Both the position numbers and the translations under genes were made by a program. The notes beneath the pieces were generated by a model. That model saw only the letters and a program-made list of their open reading frames with translations, made no database searches and had not been told where the DNA came from. DNA of 16,130 nucleotides from JAGOUY01 sp964541725 (lineage in GTDB: Bacteria > Patescibacteriota > Patescibacteriia > 2-12-FULL-60-25): positions 1 through 16,130 of the forward strand of contig CAZIQG010000023.1 of the NCBI GenBank assembly GCA_964541725.1, read 5' to 3'. This document shows, one piece after another, positions 1 through 7,154 of the stretch (position 1 is the stretch's first letter; every line of letters starts with the position of its first letter).

Positions 1-2535
1 CTTCCGTCCCGCCATCCAGCGTTCATATCCCAACTTCACCTCCTCTGTCGTGACAAAATACGCGGCTACTACCCCCAGGATGATGAGTAAATGATTTTGT
101 GAAGGGGCTTGGAATTCAAAGATCCGTTTTCCTATCCGTGAATATGGTAAGGCCAGAGTGGCAACACCCGCGGCGGTCGTAAGAGCGACGAGGATCCATG
201 CCGGTCTTCTCGCGCGCCAGAATGGAAGCTTGGTACGGATTGAATAGATGAAGATCAATTCTGTTAAAATACTGCCAATAAACCAATTCGTTTGTAAGAC
301 GGCAGGTTCAAAGCGATAAAAGATGCCGAAGAAGAGAAAATCAAACACCGTGCTGGTGAGACCTAGGACGGTAGCAAGTCGAATAATCTCGTGAACCTGA
401 TATGAATGTGGGCGCTGGAGTTCTTGTGTATCGACCGTATCTGTCGCGATCGCAATCATGGGAAAATCTGAAAGCAAGTTCAAGAGTAGAATCTGCAACG
501 GCAGCATCGGCAAGGTTGGAATGAAAAATGACGAGATCGCTACGGCATAGAAATTTCCAAAGTTCGAAGCGAGCGTTGCCTTCACGTATTTTGAAGTATT
601 CGCAAATACCTCCCGTCCTTGACGGATGCCACCAATAATCACCTCTAAACTTTGCTGCAAGAGCACCACATCGGCGGCCTCACGCGCCACGTCAGAGGCG
701 CCTTGAACCACAATCCCGATGTTCGCGGCTTTAAGCGCTGGCGCATCATTAATCCCTTCTCCTAAAAATCCAACTTCAAAACGGTCTTTTAGCGTCTCAA
801 TGACACGATGTTTTTGCTCTGGTGAGACGCGAGCAAAGACGTGATGGGTCATCACAGCTTCTTGTTGGGCGGCAGGGGAGAGGGCGACAAATTCTGCCCC
901 TGTTATGACTTGAGTTTCATTCGTAATCAGTCCAATCGTCCGCGCTACGGCACCCGCTACATCCGCGCTATCACCTGTGAGGATTTTCATCGCGACCCCG
1001 AGCGTCTGCGCGTCTTTCACAGCTTGGTAGGTGCTATCTTTGATCGGATCTTCAAAGGCGATTAATCCTTGCAGTGTGAATCCGTGGTCTTCTTGGGCCG
1101 GGGTGTAGGATTGTGCATCACCCATAGCCTTCGTTGCGATCGCGAGTACACGATGGCCCTGCAAGCCTTCCTGTTTGGCCCAGGCACGTGCTTGTGCTTG
1201 TTGTTCACTTGTAGCCAAACAGCTCTCGAGGACGATCTCTGGCGCACCACGTTGAATAAGAAGGGCACTTGTTCCTTCTTGTACCAATGCGCTATTCCGT
1301 TTACGCATTGGATCAAATGGAAGTTCTGCCAAACACTGCACGGTCTTTAATTTCTCTCGTTTCTCCTGATCAACCGCCTGCCATAGAGCAATATCAAAGC
1401 TATTATTCGCTTGTTGTTTGGTATCTCCTAAACAGGAAGAGGTTAGCGTGGCATACCACAAAATCTGTTCCGGCTGCACACCATAGATGTGACTCACACG
1501 CATATGGTTTTCCGTGATGGTTCCGGTTTTATCCGTACACAAGACCTCAATACTACCCAAGTCTTCGATGGCGGAGAGACGTTTCACCACTACCTTATCC
1601 TTCGCTAAACGTAACGCTCCCTTTGATAGCGCAATGGTCGTTACAACAGGTAGCGCCTCGGGAATGACGCTGACGGCAAGCGCAATTGAAAAAAGTAAGA
1701 GTTCTAATGCATTTGTTTCCTTGCCGCCGATAAGGAGGTGGGCTCCAAACATCGCAAGCAAGGTGATCACGACCAATTTCAAAATAAACGAACTGAACCG
1801 ACCCAACCCTTTTTCAAAACTACTCTGATGAGCTGTGTCTGCCGTCAAGTGAGAAATCGCTCCAAGCGTCGTCTTGCTTCCGGTGGCAATCACGATCGCT
1901 GTTCCACGCCCACTCGCGATCGTCGTCCCGGAGAAAAGAATATTCGTCGCTTCATAGGCTTCTTCCGTCGGTTTGGCGAGAGTCTCTGCGGTTTTTACGG
2001 CCTGCACCGATTCACCTGTTAAGATACTCTCATCAACAGTCAGGGATTGTGTCTCGATTAAGCGCGCATCGGCTGGCACTACGTCACCCGCTTCTAATAG
2101 GAGGATGTCACCTTGCACGAGTTCACGACTTGGAATAGGAGTGCTATGACCATCGCGTCGAACGCGTGCCGTTGCCACCACAAATTGCTTCAATAATTCT
2201 AAAGCCTTGGCCGAATGGTATTCCTGGGAAAATCCAAGCAGGGTATTAATGCAAACAAAGACTAAAATAAAAACACCCTCGGTAATATTTTGGAGGGCAA
2301 ACGAGATAAGAGCGGCTCCGCCTAATAAATAAATGAATGGGGACCGAAGTTGTCGGATAAAGAGTTGCCAGGCACCTGCATCTTTTGACGTGATTTCGTT
2401 TGTTCCGTCGCGAAGCAAGCGTTTCTGGGCTTCAGCATCGGTAAGGCCTTCTAAGCGCGTATCGGTTGTTTTGAGCGCATTTTCGGACGAAACAGATGTA
2501 AAAGAGGCAAATAACATAGAAAGAGGATTGCGCAT
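1..2535 (-). CDS. P-type cation-transporting ATPase (MgtA/P2-P3-like), C-terminus cut by window edge
   Basis: Reverse-strand reading frame with no stop from ATG at 2535 to base 1, 845 codons. It is an integral membrane pump that couples ATP hydrolysis, through an aspartyl-phosphate, to cation movement. Visible in order: N-terminal cation-ATPase domain (about 20-75), first membrane pair (about 60-105), actuator motif TGES (173-176), M4 motif PEALP (292-296), phosphorylation site DKTGT with D335, nucleotide-binding domain (about 345-500), TGD (520-522), hinge GEGINDAP (592-599), then M5-M10 with SNFGN (657-661) and NLLSD (686-690). There is no heavy-metal-binding CxxC domain, so a P1B metal pump is unlikely. 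The M5/M6 region resembles MgtA-like magnesium ATPases more than SERCA, but the ion cannot be fixed from sequence. The hinge has Glu where the family consensus GDGxND has Asp. Probably only a few residues lie outside the window. An extended -10 lies one base before this ATG, so translation may begin at the second ATG (2517). Confidence 0.93.
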   Translation of the reverse strand, partial: MRNPLSMLFASFTSVSSENALKTTDTRLEGLTDAEAQKRLLRDGTNEITSKDAGAWQLFIRQLRSPFIYLLGGAALISFALQNITEGVFILVFVCINTLLGFSQEYHSAKALELLKQFVVATARVRRDGHSTPIPSRELVQGDILLLEAGDVVPADARLIETQSLTVDESILTGESVQAVKTAETLAKPTEEAYEATNILFSGTTIASGRGTAIVIATGSKTTLGAISHLTADTAHQSSFEKGLGRFSSFILKLVVITLLAMFGAHLLIGGKETNALELLLFSIALAVSVIPEALPVVTTIALSKGALRLAKDKVVVKRLSAIEDLGSIEVLCTDKTGTITENHMRVSHIYGVQPEQILWYATLTSSCLGDTKQQANNSFDIALWQAVDQEKREKLKTVQCLAELPFDPMRKRNSALVQEGTSALLIQRGAPEIVLESCLATSEQQAQARAWAKQEGLQGHRVLAIATKAMGDAQSYTPAQEDHGFTLQGLIAFEDPIKDSTYQAVKDAQTLGVAMKILTGDSADVAGAVARTIGLITNETQVITGAEFVALSPAAQQEAVMTHHVFARVSPEQKHRVIETLKDRFEVGFLGEGINDAPALKAANIGIVVQGASDVAREAADVVLLQQSLEVIIGGIRQGREVFANTSKYVKATLASNFGNFYAVAISSFFIPTLPMLPLQILLLNLLSDFPMIAIATDTVDTQELQRPHSYQVHEIIRLATVLGLTSTVFDFLFFGIFYRFEPAVLQTNWFIGSILTELIFIYSIRTKLPFWRARRPAWILVALTTAAGVATLALPYSRIGKRIFEFQAPSQNHLLIILGVVAAYFVTTEEVKLGYERWMAGRK

Positions 2536-2536
2536 A

Positions 2537-2545
2537 AGTATAGCA
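2537..2545 (-). promoter_or_regulatory. Extended -10 promoter element abutting the ATPase start
   Basis: Reading the minus strand, TGC-TATACT ends one base before ATG 2535. TGn plus a 5/6 match to TATAAT is an extended -10, which can work without a good -35, and none is evident. A start about 7 bases downstream would fall near 2529, inside the first ATG's codons. That favours translation from ATG 2517 with a leader of about 12 bases and no SD. Confidence 0.45.
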
Positions 2546-2587
2546 GAGTTGCTCTTTTTTCGTGACTAGGATACGTTCAAATCTCCT

Positions 2588-3733
2588 ATGTCCACTCCTT
2601 CCTCGATCGCCCAAGAATCTATCGACCTCCATCGCCGCCTACACGGAAAAATTCGCATTGAAGCTACTACGCCTATTGACTCATTAGCTGATCTCACTCG
2701 CGTCTACACCCCAGGTGTCGGCGCCGTTTCGAGCCGGATCGCTGAAGATCCTAGCGAAGCCGATGCGCTCACCTGGCGCAAAAATACCGTTGCCGTTATT
2801 TCCGATGGCTCCGCCGTCCTTGGTCTCGGAAACATCGGCCCAGCAGCCGCTCTCCCAGTCATGGAAGGAAAGTCCGCAATTTTCAAACGCTTTGCGAATA
2901 TTAACGCGATTCCCCTTGTTCTCAGCACGCAAGATGTTGAAGAGCTGATTACGACGATTTCTGCTCTTGAGCCAAGTTTTGGGGCCATTCAGCTCGAAGA
3001 TATTTCTGCGCCGCGCTGCTTTGAAATCGAAGCGCGTTTACAAAAACGCCTTTCGATCCCTGTCATGCATGATGATCAACATGGAACAGCGATCGTGATT
3101 CTGGCGGGCTTATTAAATGCGCTCAAGGTCGTCGGCAAGCGCATAGAAGATGTACGCGTTGTTTTGAATGGAGCTGGAGCGGCTGGCGTCGCAACCGCAA
3201 AGCTCCTCAAGGTCGCGGGCGTCCGATCATTTGCCGCATGTGATCGAACAGGGGTGATTTATCAGGGGCGCGAAGGCTTGAACCAAGAGAAGCAGTGGTT
3301 AGCCGAGATGTCTACGGACGTGATACCGGGTCAGGTTCTCGCAGACGTGGTCAAAGGCGCAGACGTTCTCATCGGTGTCAGTTCTGCGAGTGCCTTCAGC
3401 AAGGAACTCGTGCAAACCATGGCGCCTAAAGCCATCATCTTTGCAATCGCCAATCCAATCCCGGAAATTTTGCCTGAGGTTGCCCGCGAAGCGGGGGTCG
3501 CCGTCATGGGAACCGGCCGCAGTGACTTTCCGAATCAAGTGAATAATGCCTTGTGCTATCCAGGTCTTTTTCGTGGCATGCTTGACCATGGAATTGTGCA
3601 AGTAACAGACGAGATAAAAGTTCGCGCGGCTCATGCGATTGCTAATTTCATAAAAAATCCTACGCCTGACAATATTATTCCTACGATGTTCGAGGAGGGA
3701 TTACACGAAGCGGTAGCGAAAAGCGTGGTTTGA
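2588..3733 (+). CDS. Malic enzyme (NAD(P)-dependent malate dehydrogenase, decarboxylating), short bacterial form
   Basis: A 381-residue soluble enzyme that oxidatively decarboxylates malate to pyruvate and CO2, yielding NAD(P)H at the link between C4 acids and glycolysis. Diagnostic motifs: YTPGV with the catalytic Tyr (Y40), EGK with the catalytic Lys (K95) before FKRFANINAIP, the metal-binding LEDISAPRCFEIE (ED at 137-138), HDDQHGTAIV (161-170), the Rossmann glycine motif GAGAAG (195-200), ANPIPE, and TGRSDFPNQVNN. Length matches the stand-alone form of about 380-400 residues; the phosphotransacetylase-like tail of enterobacterial MaeB is absent. The acidic residue after the Rossmann fold (ACDRTG, D219) would fit NAD use, but cofactor choice is uncertain. 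No SD is visible before ATG 2588. The 52-base gap to the divergent ATPase gene must hold both promoters; a weak TCAAAT or TAGGAT -10 lies just upstream. uvrB follows after 58 bases on the same strand. Confidence 0.95.
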   Translation: MSTPSSIAQESIDLHRRLHGKIRIEATTPIDSLADLTRVYTPGVGAVSSRIAEDPSEADALTWRKNTVAVISDGSAVLGLGNIGPAAALPVMEGKSAIFKRFANINAIPLVLSTQDVEELITTISALEPSFGAIQLEDISAPRCFEIEARLQKRLSIPVMHDDQHGTAIVILAGLLNALKVVGKRIEDVRVVLNGAGAAGVATAKLLKVAGVRSFAACDRTGVIYQGREGLNQEKQWLAEMSTDVIPGQVLADVVKGADVLIGVSSASAFSKELVQTMAPKAIIFAIANPIPEILPEVAREAGVAVMGTGRSDFPNQVNNALCYPGLFRGMLDHGIVQVTDEIKVRAAHAIANFIKNPTPDNIIPTMFEEGLHEAVAKSVV

Positions 3734-3791
3734 TGTGTGGCTCTTCTCGTGTCATGCTGTAACAAACCAATAACGATCGTTCCCGCCAGCT

Positions 3792-5960
3792 ATGTCTTCC
3801 CTCTTCAATCTCATCTCTCCCTATAAGCCTTCCGGAGACCAGCCGCAAGCGATTGAAGCCTTGCTTAGGGGCATTAAACGGGGAGATCGCTTCCAGACCT
3901 TATTAGGAGCCACGGGAACGGGAAAAACGTTTACGATTGCGAACGTGATCCAAGAGCTCCAAAAACCCACGCTCGTCATTGCCCACAATAAGACATTGGC
4001 CGCTCAGCTGTGTAACGAATTCCGCCATTTTTTTCCAGATAGTGCGGTTGAATATTTCGTTTCCTACTACGATTACTATCAGCCAGAAGCCTACATTCCA
4101 CGCACCGACACCTACATCGAAAAAGAAGCCATGATCAATCAAGAGATTGATCGGCTTCGTCATGCGGCAACTCAGGCACTTCTGACGAGAAAAGACGTTA
4201 TCATCGTGGCTTCTGTGTCGTGTATCTATGGCTTAGGCGCTCCAGAAGCCTACCTCAAAACCGTTCTTCATCTTGAGCGTGGACAACAAATTGATCGCGA
4301 AGGCGTGATCCGTCATCTTGTCGAAACGCAGTTCACACGCACCCCCGCGGATTTAGTCCGTGGTAGTTTCCGTGCGCGTGGCGAAGTCATTGAAGTCATG
4401 CCCGCTCACGAAGAAAAAGTCTATCGCTTAGAATTTCCTAGCGGTGTGTTAGATCGCATTGCCGTCTCTGATCCCGTCACAAAAGCCCCTCTCAAAGAGT
4501 TGGAAGATATGTGGATTTTTCCGGCCAAACATTTCGTCACATTGGGGCCAGAACGTGAGCGGGGGATCGCGGCCATCCGAGCCGAACTCAAAGACCGCCT
4601 CGCCGAATTCGAAAAAAGCGGCAAGCTACTCGAAGCTGAACGCCTCGATCGTCGCACTAAATACGATTTAGAAATGATGGAAAATTTGGGCTACTGCAAC
4701 GGGATTGAGAACTATTCCCAACCCATGTCTGGACGCCCTCGCGGAGAAGCCCCAGATACGCTCTTCGCCTACTTTCCCAAAGATTTTTTGCTCGTCATCG
4801 ACGAATCTCACGTGACGTTCCCGCAGTTAGGGGGAATGTATGAGGGCGACCGTTCCCGTAAAAATACGCTGATTGAGCACGGCTTTCGGTTGCCCTCTGC
4901 GGCAGATAACCGTCCTCTCAAACTTGAAGAGTTACAAGAAAGAATACGGCAAGCGATTTTTGTGTCCGCAACACCAGGAAAATATGAATACGAGCACTCC
5001 GCGCAGGTCGTCGATCAAGTCATTCGTCCAACGGGCCTTATCGATCCACGGGTCCTCATTTTGCCTGTGACGCACGGCAAAGACCCGTTAGCGACGGAGT
5101 ATTCACCGTACCTGGCACCTAAGGGTTCTGACGAAATGATCCATATTCCAGACCCATACCCGGGTCAAATTGCAGATCTCCTCGAACGTATCAAGCCAGT
5201 AATCGCACGCGGAGAACGTGTCTTAGCGACCACGCTCACCAAAAAGATGGCGGAAGACTTAACCGAGTTCATGAAAGAACGCGGCTACAAAGTCCGCTAT
5301 CTTCATAGCGATATCGACACGGTTGAGCGTTTAGAAATTCTGTCTGAATTCCGTAAAGGAATATATGACATAGTCGTTGGGGTCAATCTTTTGCGTGAGG
5401 GTCTTGATATCCCTGAAGTGTCGCTGGTAGCAATCCTTGACGCTGATAAAGAGGGATTCTTGCGTTCCGAGACGTCACTCATCCAAACCATTGGTCGCGC
5501 GGCACGCAATGTCCTCGGTCAAGTGATCCTGTACGCCGACCAAATCACAGGCTCTATGGAGCGTGCGATCGCCGAGACGGAGCGTCGTCGCGAAAAGCAG
5601 CTTGCCTATAATAAATTACACAACATCACACCCAAAACGATTATCAAGCAGCAAGAAGATTTGCGTGCCATGCTTGGGCTCGATATTAAAGATAAGGACG
5701 TAAAAGAAATCCTCAAGCTCGAACTTACTGCTGAAACACACAATCTAAACGAGGTGAAAAAACAGAAGGAAAAGGAAATGAAAGAAGCCGCCTTAAATCT
5801 TGAATTTGAGTTAGCGGCTATCTTACGCGACGAAGTCACCGTCATCACCAAAGAATTAAAGAAGCGCCAAAAATCCTCACCTCTTCCAGGCGATGAGCCC
5901 GGTGTTCATCGCTATGCGCCCCGCCCGAAGCGTCCCGTCCGTCATGGCCGCACGCGATAG
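3792..5960 (+). CDS. uvrB: Excinuclease ABC subunit B (UvrB)
   Basis: The damage-verifying helicase-like subunit of nucleotide excision repair: it receives damaged DNA from UvrA and recruits UvrC to incise. Of its 722 residues one sees Walker A GATGTGKT (39-46), the DNA-clamping beta-hairpin with YYDYYQPEAYIPRTDTYIEK (about 92-111), the DESH box (337-340), SATPGKYE, the second RecA-like domain with VGVNLLREGLDIPEV and QTIGRAARN, and the C-terminal UVR motif (about 652-686) that contacts UvrC. It is longer than typical UvrB (about 660-675) for two reasons. An insertion of about 29 residues (roughly 428-457) lies between RPTGLIDP and GQIADLL, where known UvrBs have a short link. There is also a basic tail after the UVR motif. 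All catalytic motifs are intact, so it should be active. No SD precedes ATG 3792, and co-transcription with the malic enzyme gene is plausible. uvrA and uvrC are not in the window. Confidence 0.97.
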   Translation: MSSLFNLISPYKPSGDQPQAIEALLRGIKRGDRFQTLLGATGTGKTFTIANVIQELQKPTLVIAHNKTLAAQLCNEFRHFFPDSAVEYFVSYYDYYQPEAYIPRTDTYIEKEAMINQEIDRLRHAATQALLTRKDVIIVASVSCIYGLGAPEAYLKTVLHLERGQQIDREGVIRHLVETQFTRTPADLVRGSFRARGEVIEVMPAHEEKVYRLEFPSGVLDRIAVSDPVTKAPLKELEDMWIFPAKHFVTLGPERERGIAAIRAELKDRLAEFEKSGKLLEAERLDRRTKYDLEMMENLGYCNGIENYSQPMSGRPRGEAPDTLFAYFPKDFLLVIDESHVTFPQLGGMYEGDRSRKNTLIEHGFRLPSAADNRPLKLEELQERIRQAIFVSATPGKYEYEHSAQVVDQVIRPTGLIDPRVLILPVTHGKDPLATEYSPYLAPKGSDEMIHIPDPYPGQIADLLERIKPVIARGERVLATTLTKKMAEDLTEFMKERGYKVRYLHSDIDTVERLEILSEFRKGIYDIVVGVNLLREGLDIPEVSLVAILDADKEGFLRSETSLIQTIGRAARNVLGQVILYADQITGSMERAIAETERRREKQLAYNKLHNITPKTIIKQQEDLRAMLGLDIKDKDVKEILKLELTAETHNLNEVKKQKEKEMKEAALNLEFELAAILRDEVTVITKELKKRQKSSPLPGDEPGVHRYAPRPKRPVRHGRTR

Positions 5961-5977
5961 GGCGCGTTCTCAGTTTC

Positions 5978-5986
5978 TGATATCAT
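5978..5986 (+). promoter_or_regulatory. Extended -10 promoter, probably giving a leaderless mRNA
   Basis: TGA-TATCAT ends at 5986, six bases before ATG 5993, so the expected start about 7 bases downstream coincides with the A of the ATG. There is no SD. This implies a leaderless transcript for the 163-residue protein, independent of uvrB read-through. Confidence 0.45.
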
Positions 5987-5992
5987 AGACGC

Positions 5993-6484
5993 ATGTCTTC
6001 TAGGCTCACCTGGTCTGCATTCATTCTATCACTGCTTGCCTGTTTAGGAGTGATCGTTGTTTTTTGCGTGCAAGCCAGTCGTTGGCGAGAACTAAAAAAT
6101 GAGCAAACAGCTCTCAAAACACGTGTCACCTCCGCCGAATCTGTCTACGATGTACAAGATTGTATCTTGGAGCAACTAGGAGAAGGCTGCGAGATGGGGG
6201 AGTATGGAACGGTCTTTCTCGGTGCCCCAGAGAAGGACGGGGAAGTGCGTATTCTCAAGCAAAAAATGAAAGATGGAAAAGAAACACAGATCGGACACTT
6301 ATCAAAAGAAGAGACATACGTACGCCTTAAGCATGCCGATAAAAGCTTAGAGGGATACGTATTAGATCGTGAGACGGGAGCGGTTGAAGTGTATCTCGCC
6401 CGCCCTTCCATCCTGCCCGAACAAGACGAACGCCTGCCCGTCATGATTCGCCGTCTCTTCATCGACGCGTCAGCTTTGCCATAA
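5993..6484 (+). CDS. Membrane-anchored protein of unknown function (163 aa)
   Basis: I do not recognise this protein. It begins with a short positive stretch and one hydrophobic segment (about 7-28, residues such as FILSLLACLGVIVVF). A short charged helix follows (about 30-50, possible coiled coil), then a soluble domain of about 110 residues rich in Lys/Glu. Two cysteines in the soluble part (C57 and C66) could form a disulfide if it lies outside the membrane. The end is proline-containing and mixed, with no second membrane segment, so it looks like a single-pass protein with its bulk on one side, most likely outside. It starts 32 bases after uvrB and has its own apparent -10. It converges on a minus-strand terminator that overlaps its stop codon. 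Even base composition and an uninterrupted frame support a real gene; function is open. Confidence 0.75.
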   Translation: MSSRLTWSAFILSLLACLGVIVVFCVQASRWRELKNEQTALKTRVTSAESVYDVQDCILEQLGEGCEMGEYGTVFLGAPEKDGEVRILKQKMKDGKETQIGHLSKEETYVRLKHADKSLEGYVLDRETGAVEVYLARPSILPEQDERLPVMIRRLFIDASALP

Positions 6485-6519
6485 AAAACAATAGCCCTGC
6501 GAACCAGGGTGGTGCAGGG
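6481..6519 (-). terminator. Rho-independent terminator for the minus-strand small-gene island
   Basis: On the minus strand, CCCTG-gttcg-CAGGG (6509-6495) is followed six bases later by TTTTTT (6488-6483). A second CCCTGC copy (6519-6514) can pair with the same GCAGGG. It lies just past the stop of the 46-residue protein and overlaps the stop of the convergent 163-residue gene. The six-base gap before the T-run makes it weaker than textbook. The plus strand has no T-run after the stem. Confidence 0.5.
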
Positions 6520-6534
6520 AGGAAGAGGGTGTGT

Positions 6535-6675
6535 TCAGTGGTGCTGATCGACGTCGTTCATTTTCAGGGAGACTTTCGCCGTGATGAAGAAGGTGACGAG
6601 TAGTGCGAGCATGACCAGTGCGGTTGATGTGTCGAGGCCGACACGTGCAAGTGCCTCGTCAAGTGCCTCGTTCAT
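6535..6675 (-). CDS. Small single-pass membrane protein (46 aa), unknown function
   Basis: A short reverse-strand frame from ATG 6675 to TGA at 6535. It has an acidic, Ala/Leu-rich N-terminal helix (NEALDEALARVGLD), one hydrophobic span of about 17-20 residues (about 17-36, including ALVMLALLVTFFI), and a short tail with Lys, Asp and His. Support for a real gene: GGAG (6688-6685) nine bases before ATG, a TTGACA/TTGAAT promoter about 35 bases upstream, an in-frame stop upstream, and a terminator just beyond the stop. Having every expression signal in the right order is stronger evidence than the length alone. It lies downstream of the 118-residue gene on the same strand. Function is unknown; a regulatory small membrane protein or a hydrophobic toxin-like peptide are both possible, and neither is shown. 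Confidence 0.6.
   Translation of the reverse strand: MNEALDEALARVGLDTSTALVMLALLVTFFITAKVSLKMNDVDQHH
6648..6671. repeat. 12-bp tandem duplication inside the 46-aa gene
   Basis: CAAGTGCCTCGT occurs twice in a row (6648-6659 and 6660-6671). On the coding (minus) strand it adds one DEAL-type four-residue unit, giving EALDEALA in the N-terminal helix. The copies are exact and in frame, consistent with a recent slippage event. Confidence 0.85.
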
Positions 6676-6716
6676 TTTTTGCTTCTCCACGAGGGTGAAG
6701 TGGCTCGTGGATCTCT

Positions 6717-6745
6717 ATTCAACCGAACCTATAAGCGAATGTCAA
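6717..6745 (-). promoter_or_regulatory. Sigma-70-type promoter of the 46-aa gene
   Basis: On the minus strand a perfect -35 TTGACA (6745-6740) is followed by a 17-base spacer and -10 TTGAAT (6722-6717, 4/6 match). Transcription should start near 6710, giving a leader of about 35 bases that contains the SD. This is the best consensus promoter in the window. Confidence 0.6.
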
Positions 6746-6763
6746 GCGCTTTTGTCAGCGCTT
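6740..6763. repeat. Overlapping inverted and direct repeats at the small-gene promoter
   Basis: AAGCGCT (6744-6750) and AGCGCTT (6757-6763) form perfect 7-bp inverted arms around a 6-base loop. Read on the minus strand, the same bases make a direct repeat, AAGCGCTGACA then AAGCGCTTGACA, one helical turn apart, and the second copy contains the -35. The hairpin spans the stop codon of the 118-residue gene. There is no T-run, so an operator is likelier than a terminator. Confidence 0.6.
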
Positions 6764-7111
6764 CCCATGGGCTCGCTCGTAAATCCATGTTAAGGCAATG
6801 TCGAGTTCTCGATCCACGGGCTCGCTTGCTCTAAAACGCTCGGTAAGGCTTCCACCTGTTCCATGAGGTAGGCAGAACGTCAGATGCATTTCAAGAGATA
6901 CCGCTGTGCCCAGGAGCATGCGGAGGTATCCCTCAAGAAAGGAGATTACGTCCGTCTGACACTCGATGGTTGGTAGATTTTCGAGAGGCTGTTCTAGGGC
7001 AGATAGATTTAAAATCGGTGCATGTGCATTGGCGAAGTAAAGGATGGTCTTAACGGCTGTTACGGCTCGCAAAAGCTTATGAACCTTTTTACTGTCTTCT
7101 CGCTTACTCAA
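6755..7111 (-). CDS. Helical protein of unknown function (118 aa), TTG start
   Basis: I do not recognise the family. The reverse-strand frame starts at TTG 7111 and stops at 6755. The start is well supported: AGGAGG (7123-7118) lies six bases upstream and an in-frame TAG lies 18 bases upstream, leaving no earlier start. The protein looks mostly helical and soluble: a basic N-terminus (KREDSKKVHK), a helix around residues 12-28, a loop near 30-48, a hydrophobic helix around 54-80 (including FLEGYLRMLLGTAVSLEMHL), a Gly/Pro turn, and a final helix near 97-114. The middle helix contains charged residues, so it is not a clear membrane span. Two cysteines are present without a metal-site pattern. 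Its stop lies in the repeat next to the promoter of the 46-residue gene, so the two may act together while being separately transcribed. A TTG start behind a very strong SD suggests tuned translation. Confidence 0.72.
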   Translation of the reverse strand: MSKREDSKKVHKLLRAVTAVKTILYFANAHAPILNLSALEQPLENLPTIECQTDVISFLEGYLRMLLGTAVSLEMHLTFCLPHGTGGSLTERFRASEPVDRELDIALTWIYERAHGKR

Positions 7112-7140
7112 GGTGCTCCTCCTCTCCTACCTATTAAATA
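7112..7140 (-). promoter_or_regulatory. Strong Shine-Dalgarno and -10 of the 118-aa gene
   Basis: On the minus strand TTTAAT (7138-7133, 5/6 to TATAAT) precedes a short purine-rich leader holding AGGAGG (7123-7118), six bases before TTG 7111. No -35 sits at 17 bases; the nearest TTGACA (7168-7163) is 24 bases away. The SD decides the TTG start. Confidence 0.55.
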
Positions 7141-7154
7141 GCCTCATCTTTGCG

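Noticed and set aside
841..2022. Several plus-strand open frames of 74-104 codons opposite the ATPase
   Set aside because: They lie entirely antisense to a motif-complete P-type ATPase, have no recognisable domains, and are explained as shadows of its codon use.
2541..2560. AGCAGAGTTGCT followed by a T-run as a plus-strand terminator
   Set aside because: The stem is only four base pairs and nothing is transcribed into it from the left on the plus strand.
6744..6763. 7-bp hairpin at the end of the 118-aa gene as a terminator
   Set aside because: No T-run follows on either strand, and the bases overlap a good -35, so an operator reading fits better.
6581..6793. 70-codon plus-strand frame over the small-gene island
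   Set aside because: It has no SD and is opposite the 46-residue frame, whose promoter, SD and terminator all fit the minus strand.
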